NCBI GenBank assembly: GCA_934777245.1
Contig: CAKVND010000036.1
Coordinates: 1-23,746 of the forward strand
From: an uncultured Candidatus Melainabacteria bacterium
GTDB lineage: Bacteria > Cyanobacteriota > Vampirovibrionia > Gastranaerophilales > Gastranaerophilaceae
Direction of reading: 5' to 3'
Length of the DNA stretch: 23,746 nt
In this document: positions 1 through 5,074 of the stretch, one piece after another
How positions within the stretch are numbered: position 1 is the first letter of the stretch
How the letters are laid out: every line of letters begins with the position of its first letter
The notes under the pieces: model-generated
Databases searched by the model: none
What the model saw: the letters and a program-made list of their open reading frames with translations, nothing else
Told to the model about the DNA's origin: nothing
Translations under genes and position numbers: made by a program

Positions 1-57
1 CTCTATCGCAGCTAATCGCTGCACGTTCGCGGCGCGATTGTCGTTTATTTGTATCAA

Positions 58-74
58 AATTATCATGGACAGTA
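58..74 (+). repeat. 17-bp direct repeat, copy 1
   Basis: AATTATCATGGACAGTA occurs here and again, identically, at 175-191, 117 bp downstream. After each copy comes A/G-TG (AATG versus GTG). It has no coding context and is probably part of a larger dispersed element. Confidence 0.7.
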
Positions 75-110
75 ATGCGCAATGACATGGCGTGAGACTA
101 TTTGTTGGGC

Positions 111-146
111 GTCAATGTGAGGTTCGTTAGAACCGAAACAATCCAG
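111..146 (+). repeat. Palindromic intergenic repeat unit A
   Basis: The unit runs from GTCAATGTGAG to CAATCCAG. Between them is a perfect hairpin, GGTTC-GTTA-GAACC (121-134). It matches the inverted unit at 293-332 at both ends and in the GTTA loop, while the stem bases differ but still pair. That pattern indicates selection or recombination acting on structure. It resembles the widespread 'GTCATTGCGAG...GAAGCAATCC' type of intergenic element. Confidence 0.65.
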
Positions 147-174
147 CTTTTTAATAACTTTTTATTTTATGAAC

Positions 175-191
175 AATTATCATGGACAGTA
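175..191 (+). repeat. 17-bp direct repeat, copy 2
   Basis: This is an exact second copy of the 17-mer at 58-74. It lies between palindromic unit A (111-146) and the G-rich tract (235-256). Confidence 0.7.
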
Positions 192-234
192 GTGTGAAGG
201 CGGAAGAGGGTGTTAAAACTTAGTACCCTTCCCT

Positions 235-256
235 GGGGGAGGGCTAGGGGAGAGGG
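235..256 (+). other. G-quadruplex motif
   Basis: Four G-runs (5, 3, 4 and 3 Gs) are separated by loops A, CTA and AGA. This is a textbook short-loop G4 motif and stands out in such AT-rich DNA. It sits inside a C-run/G-run stretch (CCCTTCCCT just before it) typical of some dispersed intergenic repeats. Confidence 0.6.
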
Positions 257-292
257 TTTTATAAACTAATAATAAAAAATAGTTTCTGAAAA

Positions 293-332
293 CTGGATTG
301 TCACGAAAATCTAACGATTTTCTCGCAATGAC
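293..332 (-). repeat. Palindromic intergenic repeat unit B (inverted)
   Basis: Read on the minus strand, the unit starts GTCATTGCGAG and ends GACAATCCAG. Its hairpin is GAAAATC-TAAC-GATTTTC on the plus strand (305-322), which is GTTA in the minus-strand loop. It shares ends and loop with unit A but has a different, compensated stem. Confidence 0.65.
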
Positions 333-357
333 AGCACGTTGGAAAGCTCGACGCCAA

Positions 358-400
358 GTCATTGTGTGGAGCGATTATCATTCTGGCAACGAAGTAATCC
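358..400 (+). repeat. Palindromic intergenic repeat unit C (degenerate)
   Basis: It begins GTCATTGTG and ends CGAAGTAATCC, matching the outer consensus of units A and B. The centre is longer and its stem is poor. It is probably a decayed member of the same family. Confidence 0.5.
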
Positions 401-502
401 TTTTTTGTAATCTGGCTATGTTGATTTTATTCTATTTTAAATATAAAAAAGGTCAAATGAAAATAAAACTTTTTTTAGGATATAAAAAATTATTATAATA
501 AC

Positions 503-530
503 AAAAAAAAGAGGACAAAGTCCTCCTTTT
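503..530 (-). terminator. Rho-independent terminator of the pseudopilin gene
   Basis: The stem GAGGAC/GTCCTC (511-516 with 520-525) has a 3-nt loop. On the minus strand it is followed by a run of eight Ts. It lies about 60 bp past the pseudopilin stop codon. The plus-strand side also has a T-run, so it may act in both directions. Confidence 0.8.
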
Positions 531-573
531 TAGCCGAATAGAAGAGAAAGGAATAATTCCTTTTATTCAGCTA
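531..573 (-). other. Hairpin in the pseudopilin 3' UTR
   Basis: TAGCCGAATA (531-540) pairs with TATTCAGCTA (564-573) with one imperfect position. An inner palindrome, AAGGAATAATTCCTT, lies between the arms. It sits between the pseudopilin stop and its terminator and could stabilise the mRNA end. Confidence 0.5.
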
Positions 574-584
574 AATAGTAGATT

Positions 585-1292
585 CTACTTTCCTTTAGTC
601 CCCGTTGTTGACTTAGGATTACAAGCAGAACCAGATGTGAAAGTTTTTGCATTTGTAGACCAATCATCATTATAGATTTCCCACAAACAAGCGTCATCAT
701 CTCTTGGCACAACATAACCGAGTTCTGTTACTGTAAAATTAAAGTTTTTTTGAACTGATTTAGGTAATCCATTGGCTTTAGGATCGAAGTTTATATTGAA
801 GACAGGTAAACCGACTTTATCTGAATCAACAACTCCTATATGAGTTGTATACTCTTTATCTTCTACCATGTTTACTACAATTGTTGTGTTATCTTTTAAT
901 ATACCTATTAAACCACTTTGTTCTTTTTTATCAGGAGTTTTATCTAATTTTGTTGTTTTAATTGTATAGTACGTCGGATAGTTTGTTAGATCCGTAACTT
1001 TCAGCATACTTTTAGCCAGCTGTTCATCCTGTGTACCATCTAAAGATTTAAATAAAAATGATTCATTAATAAAACTCATTGCATCTTCATTGGTTTTAAA
1101 AGAGTCATTTTGGACAACATAAGCTCGTGTAGCATCTTCTGTTGTAGAAGCAAATTTTCCCAGCTTTACACCCACAGTTTTGTACTGATAACTGGAAATA
1201 ATACCCGGCATTACTATTGCAGCAATTATTCCGATAATACTTAACGTAATAAGTACTTCTGCCAGTGTGAAACCAGATTTTAATTTTTTCAT
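585..1292 (-). CDS. Type IV pseudopilin / prepilin-like protein
   Basis: This is a 235-residue protein with a class III prepilin signal. A short basic leader (MKKLKSG) is followed by F-T-L-A-E, with the +5 glutamate, and a hydrophobic helix of about 20 residues ending in PG. The prepilin peptidase would cut after Gly7. The globular part ends in a region with two cysteines (ACLWEIY and SACNPK), a likely disulfide loop. I chose ATG at 1292 because it directly precedes the leader and follows AGAGAGG; a longer frame to 1328 has no such site. It is monocistronic, with its own promoter and terminator. No secretion or pilus assembly gene is nearby, so it could serve a type II secretion pseudopilus or a type IV pilus/competence fibre. 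The family is clear; the machine it serves is unknown. Confidence 0.88.
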   Translation of the reverse strand: MKKLKSGFTLAEVLITLSIIGIIAAIVMPGIISSYQYKTVGVKLGKFASTTEDATRAYVVQNDSFKTNEDAMSFINESFLFKSLDGTQDEQLAKSMLKVTDLTNYPTYYTIKTTKLDKTPDKKEQSGLIGILKDNTTIVVNMVEDKEYTTHIGVVDSDKVGLPVFNINFDPKANGLPKSVQKNFNFTVTELGYVVPRDDDACLWEIYNDDWSTNAKTFTSGSACNPKSTTGTKGK

Positions 1293-1333
1293 TAGCGTTC
1301 CTCTCTTAACTAAAACTTGTCGTAACATGTTAA

Positions 1334-1362
1334 ATATTAACTTATTTTATAATGTATGTCAA
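1334..1362 (-). promoter_or_regulatory. Sigma70-type promoter of the pseudopilin gene
   Basis: On the minus strand, TTGACA (1362-1357) is a perfect -35. It lies 17 bp from TAATAT (1339-1334), a good -10. The predicted start leaves a leader of about 35 nt with AGAGAGG before ATG. Confidence 0.75.
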
Positions 1363-1411
1363 CAAGTTTTGGAAACTTTTTTAATGTATCTCGTTTATTT
1401 TTTAGTATTTT

Positions 1412-1417
1412 TATAAT
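1412..1417 (+). promoter_or_regulatory. Putative -10 box for the XRE regulator
   Basis: A perfect TATAAT lies 57 bp before the regulator's ATG. The -35 region is weak. It is divergent from the pseudopilin promoter, about 50 bp away. Confidence 0.45.
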
Positions 1418-1474
1418 GAGCTACATTCTGGAAACTAACTAAAAGAAAGTTTATTCTATTGCTGGAGGTTGGAT

Positions 1475-1801
1475 ATGAATTCGTTAAAGTCTAAATTTGG
1501 CAAGAGATTGAGAGAATTAAGGCGTAGTGCAAAACTAACGCAAGAACAGCTTGCTGAAATTGTAAATATTGAACCTCCAAATATTTCTAAAATTGAATGT
1601 GGAATGCATTTTCCTCAGCCGGATAAAATTGAAAAAATAGCTTCTGCGCTTGATGTTGAAGTTAAAGAATTATTTGACTTTGAGCATTTTCAAAAGAAAC
1701 AGGATTTAATAAAATTGATAAATATTGCACTTGAAGGATTTGAACTAAAAACAGTAGAATTAGTGTATAAATTTGTTTCAAACATAAAGCTTTATAAATA
1801 A
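1475..1801 (+). CDS. XRE-family helix-turn-helix regulator
   Basis: This 108-residue protein has an N-terminal HTH_3/XRE DNA-binding domain (about residues 7-62). It shows the usual pattern RLRELR...LTQEQLAE, the recognition region NISKIECG, and a following helix ending LDVEVKELFDF. The C-terminal 40 residues are helical and probably dimerise. ATG at 1475 is preferred over an upstream TTG because GGAGG ends 6 nt before it. It is divergent from the pseudopilin gene and may control that gene or itself, but the sequence does not show a target. Confidence 0.85.
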   Translation: MNSLKSKFGKRLRELRRSAKLTQEQLAEIVNIEPPNISKIECGMHFPQPDKIEKIASALDVEVKELFDFEHFQKKQDLIKLINIALEGFELKTVELVYKFVSNIKLYK

Positions 1802-1805
1802 AAAT

Positions 1806-1834
1806 TTGAGAAAACTTATTTTTAATGTTAAAAT
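1806..1834 (+). promoter_or_regulatory. Promoter of the PpiC-type isomerase gene
   Basis: TTGAGA (1806-1811) lies 17 bp from TAAAAT (1829-1834). The start would be near 1841, followed by AAGGAG just before ATG at 1862. It begins right after the XRE stop codon. Confidence 0.6.
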
Positions 1835-1861
1835 TATGGAGCAGAAGATAAGGAGAATTTT

Positions 1862-2140
1862 ATGAAAATTAGAGCAAGTCATATTTTAGTAGATACAAAA
1901 GAACAAGCTGAAAACCTTTTGCTTGATATTGAAAATGGTGTAGCGTTTGAAGATTTGGCCAAGCAATATTCTAAATGTCCATCAGGTCGTGATGGCGGTG
2001 ATTTAAGATGGTTTGGTAAAGGTATGATGGTTAAACCTTTTGAGGATGCTGCTTTTGCTCTCAAGAAAGGTGAAATTTCTAAGCCGGTTGAAACTCAGTT
2101 TGGTTGGCATTTGATTAAATTAACAGATGTTGATGAATAA
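1862..2140 (+). CDS. Parvulin-type peptidyl-prolyl cis-trans isomerase
   Basis: This 92-residue protein is one complete parvulin (PpiC/rotamase) domain, of the size of E. coli PpiC (93 aa). Diagnostic stretches are the opening RASHILV, the mid-domain CPSGRDGGDLRWFGKG, the hydrophobic FEDAAFALKKGEIS, and the terminal FGWHLIKL carrying the conserved histidine. It has no signal peptide, so it is likely cytoplasmic and catalyses X-Pro bond isomerisation during folding. The AAGGAG site is well placed. A strong terminator follows, so the gene is transcribed alone. Confidence 0.92.
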   Translation: MKIRASHILVDTKEQAENLLLDIENGVAFEDLAKQYSKCPSGRDGGDLRWFGKGMMVKPFEDAAFALKKGEISKPVETQFGWHLIKLTDVDE

Positions 2141-2162
2141 CAAGGGTTATAATTAAATTCTA

Positions 2163-2203
2163 AAAATAGTTATTAAATCGGATAAGATTAATAACTATTT
2201 TTT
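2163..2203 (+). terminator. Rho-independent terminator after the PpiC gene
   Basis: The stem AAAATAGTTATT (2163-2174) pairs perfectly with AATAACTATTTT (2190-2201), and two further A-T pairs extend it inward. It is followed by a T-run. It lies 22 bp after the stop codon. Confidence 0.8.
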
Positions 2204-2271
2204 TATTGCTCAGATGGAGAATGGTACAAAATGCAGATTTCTTAATTAATGATAAAAAAAAGGAGTCTGAT

Positions 2272-2706
2272 ATGAAAAAACAAATTTTATCTTTATTCGC
2301 AATTTTATTTGTTGTTCAAAATGCTATTTTGGCTGCTGAAAATTCTATTGCGGTTGTTGATTTACAAAAACTTGTAAGTAATTCTTCTCAGGTAAAACAA
2401 TTGAAACAAGAGCATTCTAAAAAAATGGACGAGCTTAATAAGATTATCGTAAATGCTCGTGGTGCAATCGCAAATGAAACTGATAGCGCCAAGATTTTAC
2501 AATTAGAAGAAAAATATACAAAAGAATTTAATGCGAAAAAACAAGCTTTGGAAAAAGATTATAATACAAAACTTAGTAATATTGAGAAAAATATTCAAGC
2601 CGAAATAACTAAAAAAGCACAAAAAGATAAATACGATTATGTATTTGCAAAAAGCGTTGTTTTATATGGAGGAAAAGATATTACCAATGAAATTAACGTA
2701 AAATAA
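2272..2706 (+). CDS. OmpH/Skp-like periplasmic chaperone
   Basis: This 144-residue protein has a signal peptide (about residues 1-21, ending AILA). It is followed by the OmpH/Skp start pattern, IAVVDLQKLV. A long charged coiled coil forms the tentacle region. It closes with a short beta region (YDYVFAKSVVLYGGKDIT), the returning edge of the Skp body. Skp family members trimerise and hold unfolded outer-membrane proteins. Its presence supports a cell with an outer membrane. ATG at 2272 is chosen because AAAAGGAG precedes it and the signal peptide then starts MKKQ. It is not beside bamA or lpxD as in many genomes; the next gene also encodes an exported protein. Confidence 0.85.
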   Translation: MKKQILSLFAILFVVQNAILAAENSIAVVDLQKLVSNSSQVKQLKQEHSKKMDELNKIIVNARGAIANETDSAKILQLEEKYTKEFNAKKQALEKDYNTKLSNIEKNIQAEITKKAQKDKYDYVFAKSVVLYGGKDITNEINVK

Positions 2707-2724
2707 TGTAACAAAATCAATGCA

Positions 2725-2773
2725 CCTTTTAGTTATTTTTGTAATATAATACTGTTACGAAATAACTAAAAGG
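2725..2773 (+). promoter_or_regulatory. Promoter within a 13-bp perfect inverted repeat
   Basis: TATAAT (2745-2750) lies in the spacer of a perfect inverted repeat, CCTTTTAGTTATT (2725-2737) and AATAACTAAAAGG (2761-2773). The inner edge extends the pairing (GTAA/TTAC). The right arm overlaps the Shine-Dalgarno sequence of the next gene. Neither arm is followed by a T-run, so it does not look like a terminator. An operator or a translation-blocking hairpin for read-through mRNA is possible. Confidence 0.5.
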
Positions 2774-2783
2774 AGAATTTGAT

Positions 2784-3230
2784 ATGGTAAGAAAAAGTTT
2801 AATTTCATTGGGTTTGTTTTTAGCTGTTTGCGCTTCCGTAACCTGTGCAATGGCTAATTCTACTGTATATACTGATGATTTGGGAAGATTACATTTTTTA
2901 GGTAAAGATCCCGGCGGAAAAACTCTTCAACAAGAATCAGGTTTTGCAAATCCTTATGATACAACTTTCAGAAATGGTGAAGTGTTCAAAGGTGCTTCAA
3001 GTGATGTTGTAAACACTCCTCCAAATGCCGGTTATGAAAGAAGATATAAGTATAGAGAAACAAACGTAAGTAATGTTCAACCTGAAAGCAAAGCAAAAGG
3101 TTCGTTTACTTATGATAAAGGCGCAATGGATGCCTCAGATCCATATACTTATGGCGAAACAAATATTAAGAGCGTAGAAAAGAAACCTTCTACTTTAGAA
3201 GTTAAGAAAAGATATTTTTGGAATAAATAG
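2784..3230 (+). CDS. Exported protein of unknown function
   Basis: This 148-residue protein has a signal peptide (about residues 1-24: MVRKSLISLG then a hydrophobic core ending CAMA). The mature part is rich in Gly, Tyr, Lys, Asp and Ser. It has two similar short segments, YKYRETNVSNV and YTYGETNIKSV, separated by about 35 residues. No enzymatic domain is recognisable. AAAAGGAG precedes ATG. I would expect a soluble or surface-attached periplasmic protein; nothing in the sequence supports a firmer role. Confidence 0.72.
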   Translation: MVRKSLISLGLFLAVCASVTCAMANSTVYTDDLGRLHFLGKDPGGKTLQQESGFANPYDTTFRNGEVFKGASSDVVNTPPNAGYERRYKYRETNVSNVQPESKAKGSFTYDKGAMDASDPYTYGETNIKSVEKKPSTLEVKKRYFWNK

Positions 3231-3237
3231 TAAATGT

Positions 3238-3308
3238 TCCCAGATCGTCTAGTGGCAGGACGAAAGATTCTGGCTCTTTTAACGGTGGTTCGAATCCATC
3301 TCTGGGAG
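3238..3308 (+). tRNA. tRNA-Gln (anticodon CUG)
   Basis: A full cloverleaf folds. The acceptor stem TCCCAGA (3238-3244) pairs with TCTGGGA (3301-3307). The D-arm is GTCT/GGAC with loop AGTGGCA. The anticodon stem AAAGA/TCTTT carries loop TTCTGGC, giving anticodon CTG at 3270-3272. The T-arm GGTGG/CCATC has loop TTCGAAT and one G-T pair. The discriminator base is G3308, as expected for tRNA-Gln. CCA is not encoded. Confidence 0.95.
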
Positions 3309-3322
3309 TTTGCTAAATATAA

Positions 3323-3366
3323 AATAATAGCGGCAAAAACTTTTAAGTTTTGCCGCCATTATTTTT
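3323..3366. terminator. Bidirectional terminator (tRNA-Gln / secreted protein)
   Basis: The stem GCGGCAAAA (3330-3338) pairs with TTTTGCCGC (3348-3356). It is extended outward by AATAAT/ATTATT and inward past one bulged A. T-rich tails lie on both sides. It sits between the convergent tRNA gene and the minus-strand gene ending at 3380. Confidence 0.8.
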
Positions 3367-3379
3367 AAAGTATTTATTT

Positions 3380-3802
3380 CTATAACATATTTTTTCTGAT
3401 TTTTTCTTTAGCTCTATCGATTTCTTTGATTCTTTTTTCGACAGTATTGATTTGTTTTTTTAGTGCTTGTCTTTCAGTTTTTATTAATTTATATTGAGCA
3501 TCGACATCTGCAAATTTTGTTTTGCAGTTTAACAAATCGTTTCTAATATCAACTTGTGCATTATCGAGTTGAAGAATTGCATTTTGAATGTTACCATTAC
3601 CAACAGCGTCACCATCTAAAGAAGAATTAGCAGTAGTTGTAGCTGTTGTTGCAGTTTTTTTTGTAGAAGTAGCTGCTGTTGCTGCTGCTGGACTACCATA
3701 TTGTGTATCGTTAAAATTTAATGGGGTGAAAGCGTTTCCGTCAGCCATAGCAGCACCAGTCATTACTGCAAATAAGCCCATTGTTAAAACTATTCTCTTC
3801 AT
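3380..3802 (-). CDS. Exported coiled-coil protein of unknown function
   Basis: This 140-residue protein has a signal peptide (about residues 1-20, ending AMA). A low-complexity Ala/Thr/Ser linker (about 38-60) follows. The C-terminal 70 residues form a highly charged helix rich in Lys, Glu, Gln and Ile with heptad spacing, likely a coiled coil. AGGAG lies 9 nt before ATG. The Ala/Thr linker is coded partly by GCA/GCT-type triplet runs (about 3668-3690), which may vary in length between strains. No known domain was recognised. It probably works in the periplasm or at the envelope. Confidence 0.7.
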   Translation of the reverse strand: MKRIVLTMGLFAVMTGAAMADGNAFTPLNFNDTQYGSPAAATAATSTKKTATTATTTANSSLDGDAVGNGNIQNAILQLDNAQVDIRNDLLNCKTKFADVDAQYKLIKTERQALKKQINTVEKRIKEIDRAKEKIRKNML

Positions 3803-3874
3803 ATCTAAATTTCTCCTATTACTATATCAGTATGATATTACAATTTTTATGTTTTGCCAATCCTATATTAAATG

Positions 3875-3880
3875 TATAAT
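3875..3880 (+). promoter_or_regulatory. -10 box giving a possible leaderless mRNA
   Basis: TATAAT ends 7 nt before the ATG of the YkgJ-type gene, so transcription would begin at or next to the start codon. No Shine-Dalgarno sequence lies between. A weak -35 (TTTTGC at 17 bp) is present. Confidence 0.5.
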
Positions 3881-3887
3881 GTAAAGT

Positions 3888-4328
3888 ATGGAAAAAGATT
3901 ATTGTAAAAAATGTGGTGAATGCTGTAAAAATATAGCTGTAGATTTCGAGAAAATGGTAATGTTTCGAGATGGAATTCAAACGTTATCAAGTGAGTTTGC
4001 GAAGATGCTGGAAAGAAATGAGAATCGTGGAAATATCACGATTTGCTCTTGTAAATATTTAAAAAACAATCTTTGTACTAATTCGAATAAACCTCAAGAA
4101 TGTATAGATTATCCATCTTCTCCTTTTGCATTTTTACAGGAAGATTGCGGATATGAAGGTTATATATTTTTGAAGAATGAACATATTAAGCAAAAAGTTC
4201 GGAAGTTGAAAGAAGAAATTTTGCATTATGAAACACTTTTGTCTCAGGATAAATCTGTGCAAAAAATTATTAATAGGCATAATGCGTTTATTGTAAAATA
4301 TAAAATGTATGGTTCGGATGATTGGTAG
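3888..4328 (+). CDS. YkgJ-family cysteine cluster protein
   Basis: This 146-residue protein opens with CKKCGECC (Cys6, 9, 12, 13). Further cysteines follow at 53, 55, 63, 72 and 87, and the motif ECIDYP lies after Cys72. This is the pattern of the YkgJ/UPF0153 family, thought to bind zinc or an Fe-S cluster; its biochemical role is unsettled. The C-terminal half is helical and basic. There is no ribosome-binding site, and a TATAAT box sits just upstream, so translation may be leaderless. It precedes the flagellar block but has a 137-bp gap with separate promoters, so functional linkage to flagella is not shown. Confidence 0.82.
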   Translation: MEKDYCKKCGECCKNIAVDFEKMVMFRDGIQTLSSEFAKMLERNENRGNITICSCKYLKNNLCTNSNKPQECIDYPSSPFAFLQEDCGYEGYIFLKNEHIKQKVRKLKEEILHYETLLSQDKSVQKIINRHNAFIVKYKMYGSDDW

Positions 4329-4359
4329 AATATTATTATTTTACTAATTAATAGAAAAC

Positions 4360-4368
4360 TGTTATAAT
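4360..4368 (+). promoter_or_regulatory. Extended -10 promoter, distal, upstream of fliL
   Basis: TGTTATAAT is an extended -10 (TGN plus a perfect TATAAT). The decamer CTGTTATAAT recurs 67 bp downstream, suggesting tandem promoters for the flagellar block. Confidence 0.5.
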
Positions 4369-4426
4369 TTAGTAAAAAACAGAGAAATAATACTCCAAAT
4401 AATGGTAGTAATTTTTGTTTAGTAGC

Positions 4427-4435
4427 TGTTATAAT
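4427..4435 (+). promoter_or_regulatory. Extended -10 promoter, proximal, upstream of fliL
   Basis: TGTTATAAT lies 31 bp before the fliL ATG. It repeats the decamer of the distal promoter. The -35 region is weak, as is common with extended -10 sites. No sigma28- or sigma54-type consensus was noticed. Confidence 0.55.
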
Positions 4436-4465
4436 AAAGCTATGTAGTATTAAGTGGAGAATAGT

Positions 4466-5068
4466 ATGGCTGAAAACGAAAGAGCTGAAGGCGGTCAACA
4501 AAAAGACTTAACTAAATTTTTAATAATGACACTTGCGTCAATTGTAATCATGTTCATTGTGTTTGCGGGTGTAAACTATTTAATTATGGAGAATCTAATT
4601 AGTCAAAAAATTAGTTCAATTACAACTTCACAGGAAGAATTAGCCGATGATGAAGGCGACGAAGATGAAGTTCAAAAAGGTATTATTGTTGATTTAGGCG
4701 ATTTTATTTTAAATCTATGTGATGAAAGTCAGAAAAAATATTTGAAAGTTAATGTAGCTTTGGAAGTTACAAAAAAAGATACGGATTTTCCACAACAAGC
4801 AGAGGAAAAAAGTGGTGGACATGGTGGACATGGCGAAGCAGCTGCACCTGTAGATCCAATGGAAGCAATCCAAAAGGAAATGAACCAATACAAGCCTGCA
4901 ATTCGTGATGCCGTAATTACGAATCTTTCAAGTAAAACCTCTACAGAACTTGCAACAGCTGCAGGTAAAGAACTTGCAAAAGAACAAATTTCGAATGACA
5001 TTAATTCCATCTTAGCCGGTGAAAGAGAAGTTATTAGAGTAAGTTTTGGACAATTTATTATTCAGTAG
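4466..5068 (+). CDS. fliL: Flagellar basal body-associated protein FliL
   Basis: This is a 200-residue protein. A short cytoplasmic tail is followed by a transmembrane helix (about 17-41) and an acidic linker (57-70). The periplasmic FliL domain begins GIIVDLGDFILNL and ends with VSFGQFIIQ, the family's characteristic C-terminal strand. FliL surrounds the stator and supports motor torque. An unusual insertion of about 20 residues rich in Gly, His, Glu and Ala (110-130, GGHGGHG core) splits the domain between two strands. ATG at 4466 is preferred over GTG at 4454 because GGAG lies 6 nt before it. It is first in the block, 6 nt before fliM. Confidence 0.88.
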   Translation: MAENERAEGGQQKDLTKFLIMTLASIVIMFIVFAGVNYLIMENLISQKISSITTSQEELADDEGDEDEVQKGIIVDLGDFILNLCDESQKKYLKVNVALEVTKKDTDFPQQAEEKSGGHGGHGEAAAPVDPMEAIQKEMNQYKPAIRDAVITNLSSKTSTELATAAGKELAKEQISNDINSILAGEREVIRVSFGQFIIQ

Positions 5069-5074
5069 GATAAA

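Larger units (their letters stand above)
1..500. other. Non-coding repeat-rich intergenic region
   Basis: No credible gene is present. A 66-codon TTG-initiated frame at 298-498 runs through palindromic repeat sequence and has no Shine-Dalgarno sequence, so I treat it as chance. The region holds three degenerate palindromic repeat units (111-146, 293-332, 358-400), a 17-bp direct repeat (58-74 and 175-191) and a G-rich tract (235-256). The first 45 bases are GC-richer than the rest and contain a small hairpin, GCAGC/GCTGC. The content looks like accumulated dispersed intergenic elements. Confidence 0.6.

Noticed and set aside
111..400. CRISPR array
   Set aside because: Repeats are few, degenerate, in mixed orientation and irregularly spaced, with no cas genes.
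298..498. 66-codon frame starting at TTG
   Set aside because: It runs through palindromic repeat units B and C, has no ribosome-binding site and gives no recognisable protein.
1879..2064. Minus-strand frame opposite the PpiC gene
   Set aside because: It is a mirror of the coding strand of a well-supported parvulin; it has no ribosome-binding site.
3238..3308. tRNA-linked integration site
   Set aside because: No duplicated tRNA 3' end, integrase or composition shift follows the tRNA-Gln gene.
3588..3884. 98-codon plus-strand frame opposite the exported coiled-coil gene
   Set aside because: Its Ala/Val-rich start is the antisense of the low-complexity linker; the minus-strand gene has a signal peptide and AGGAG.
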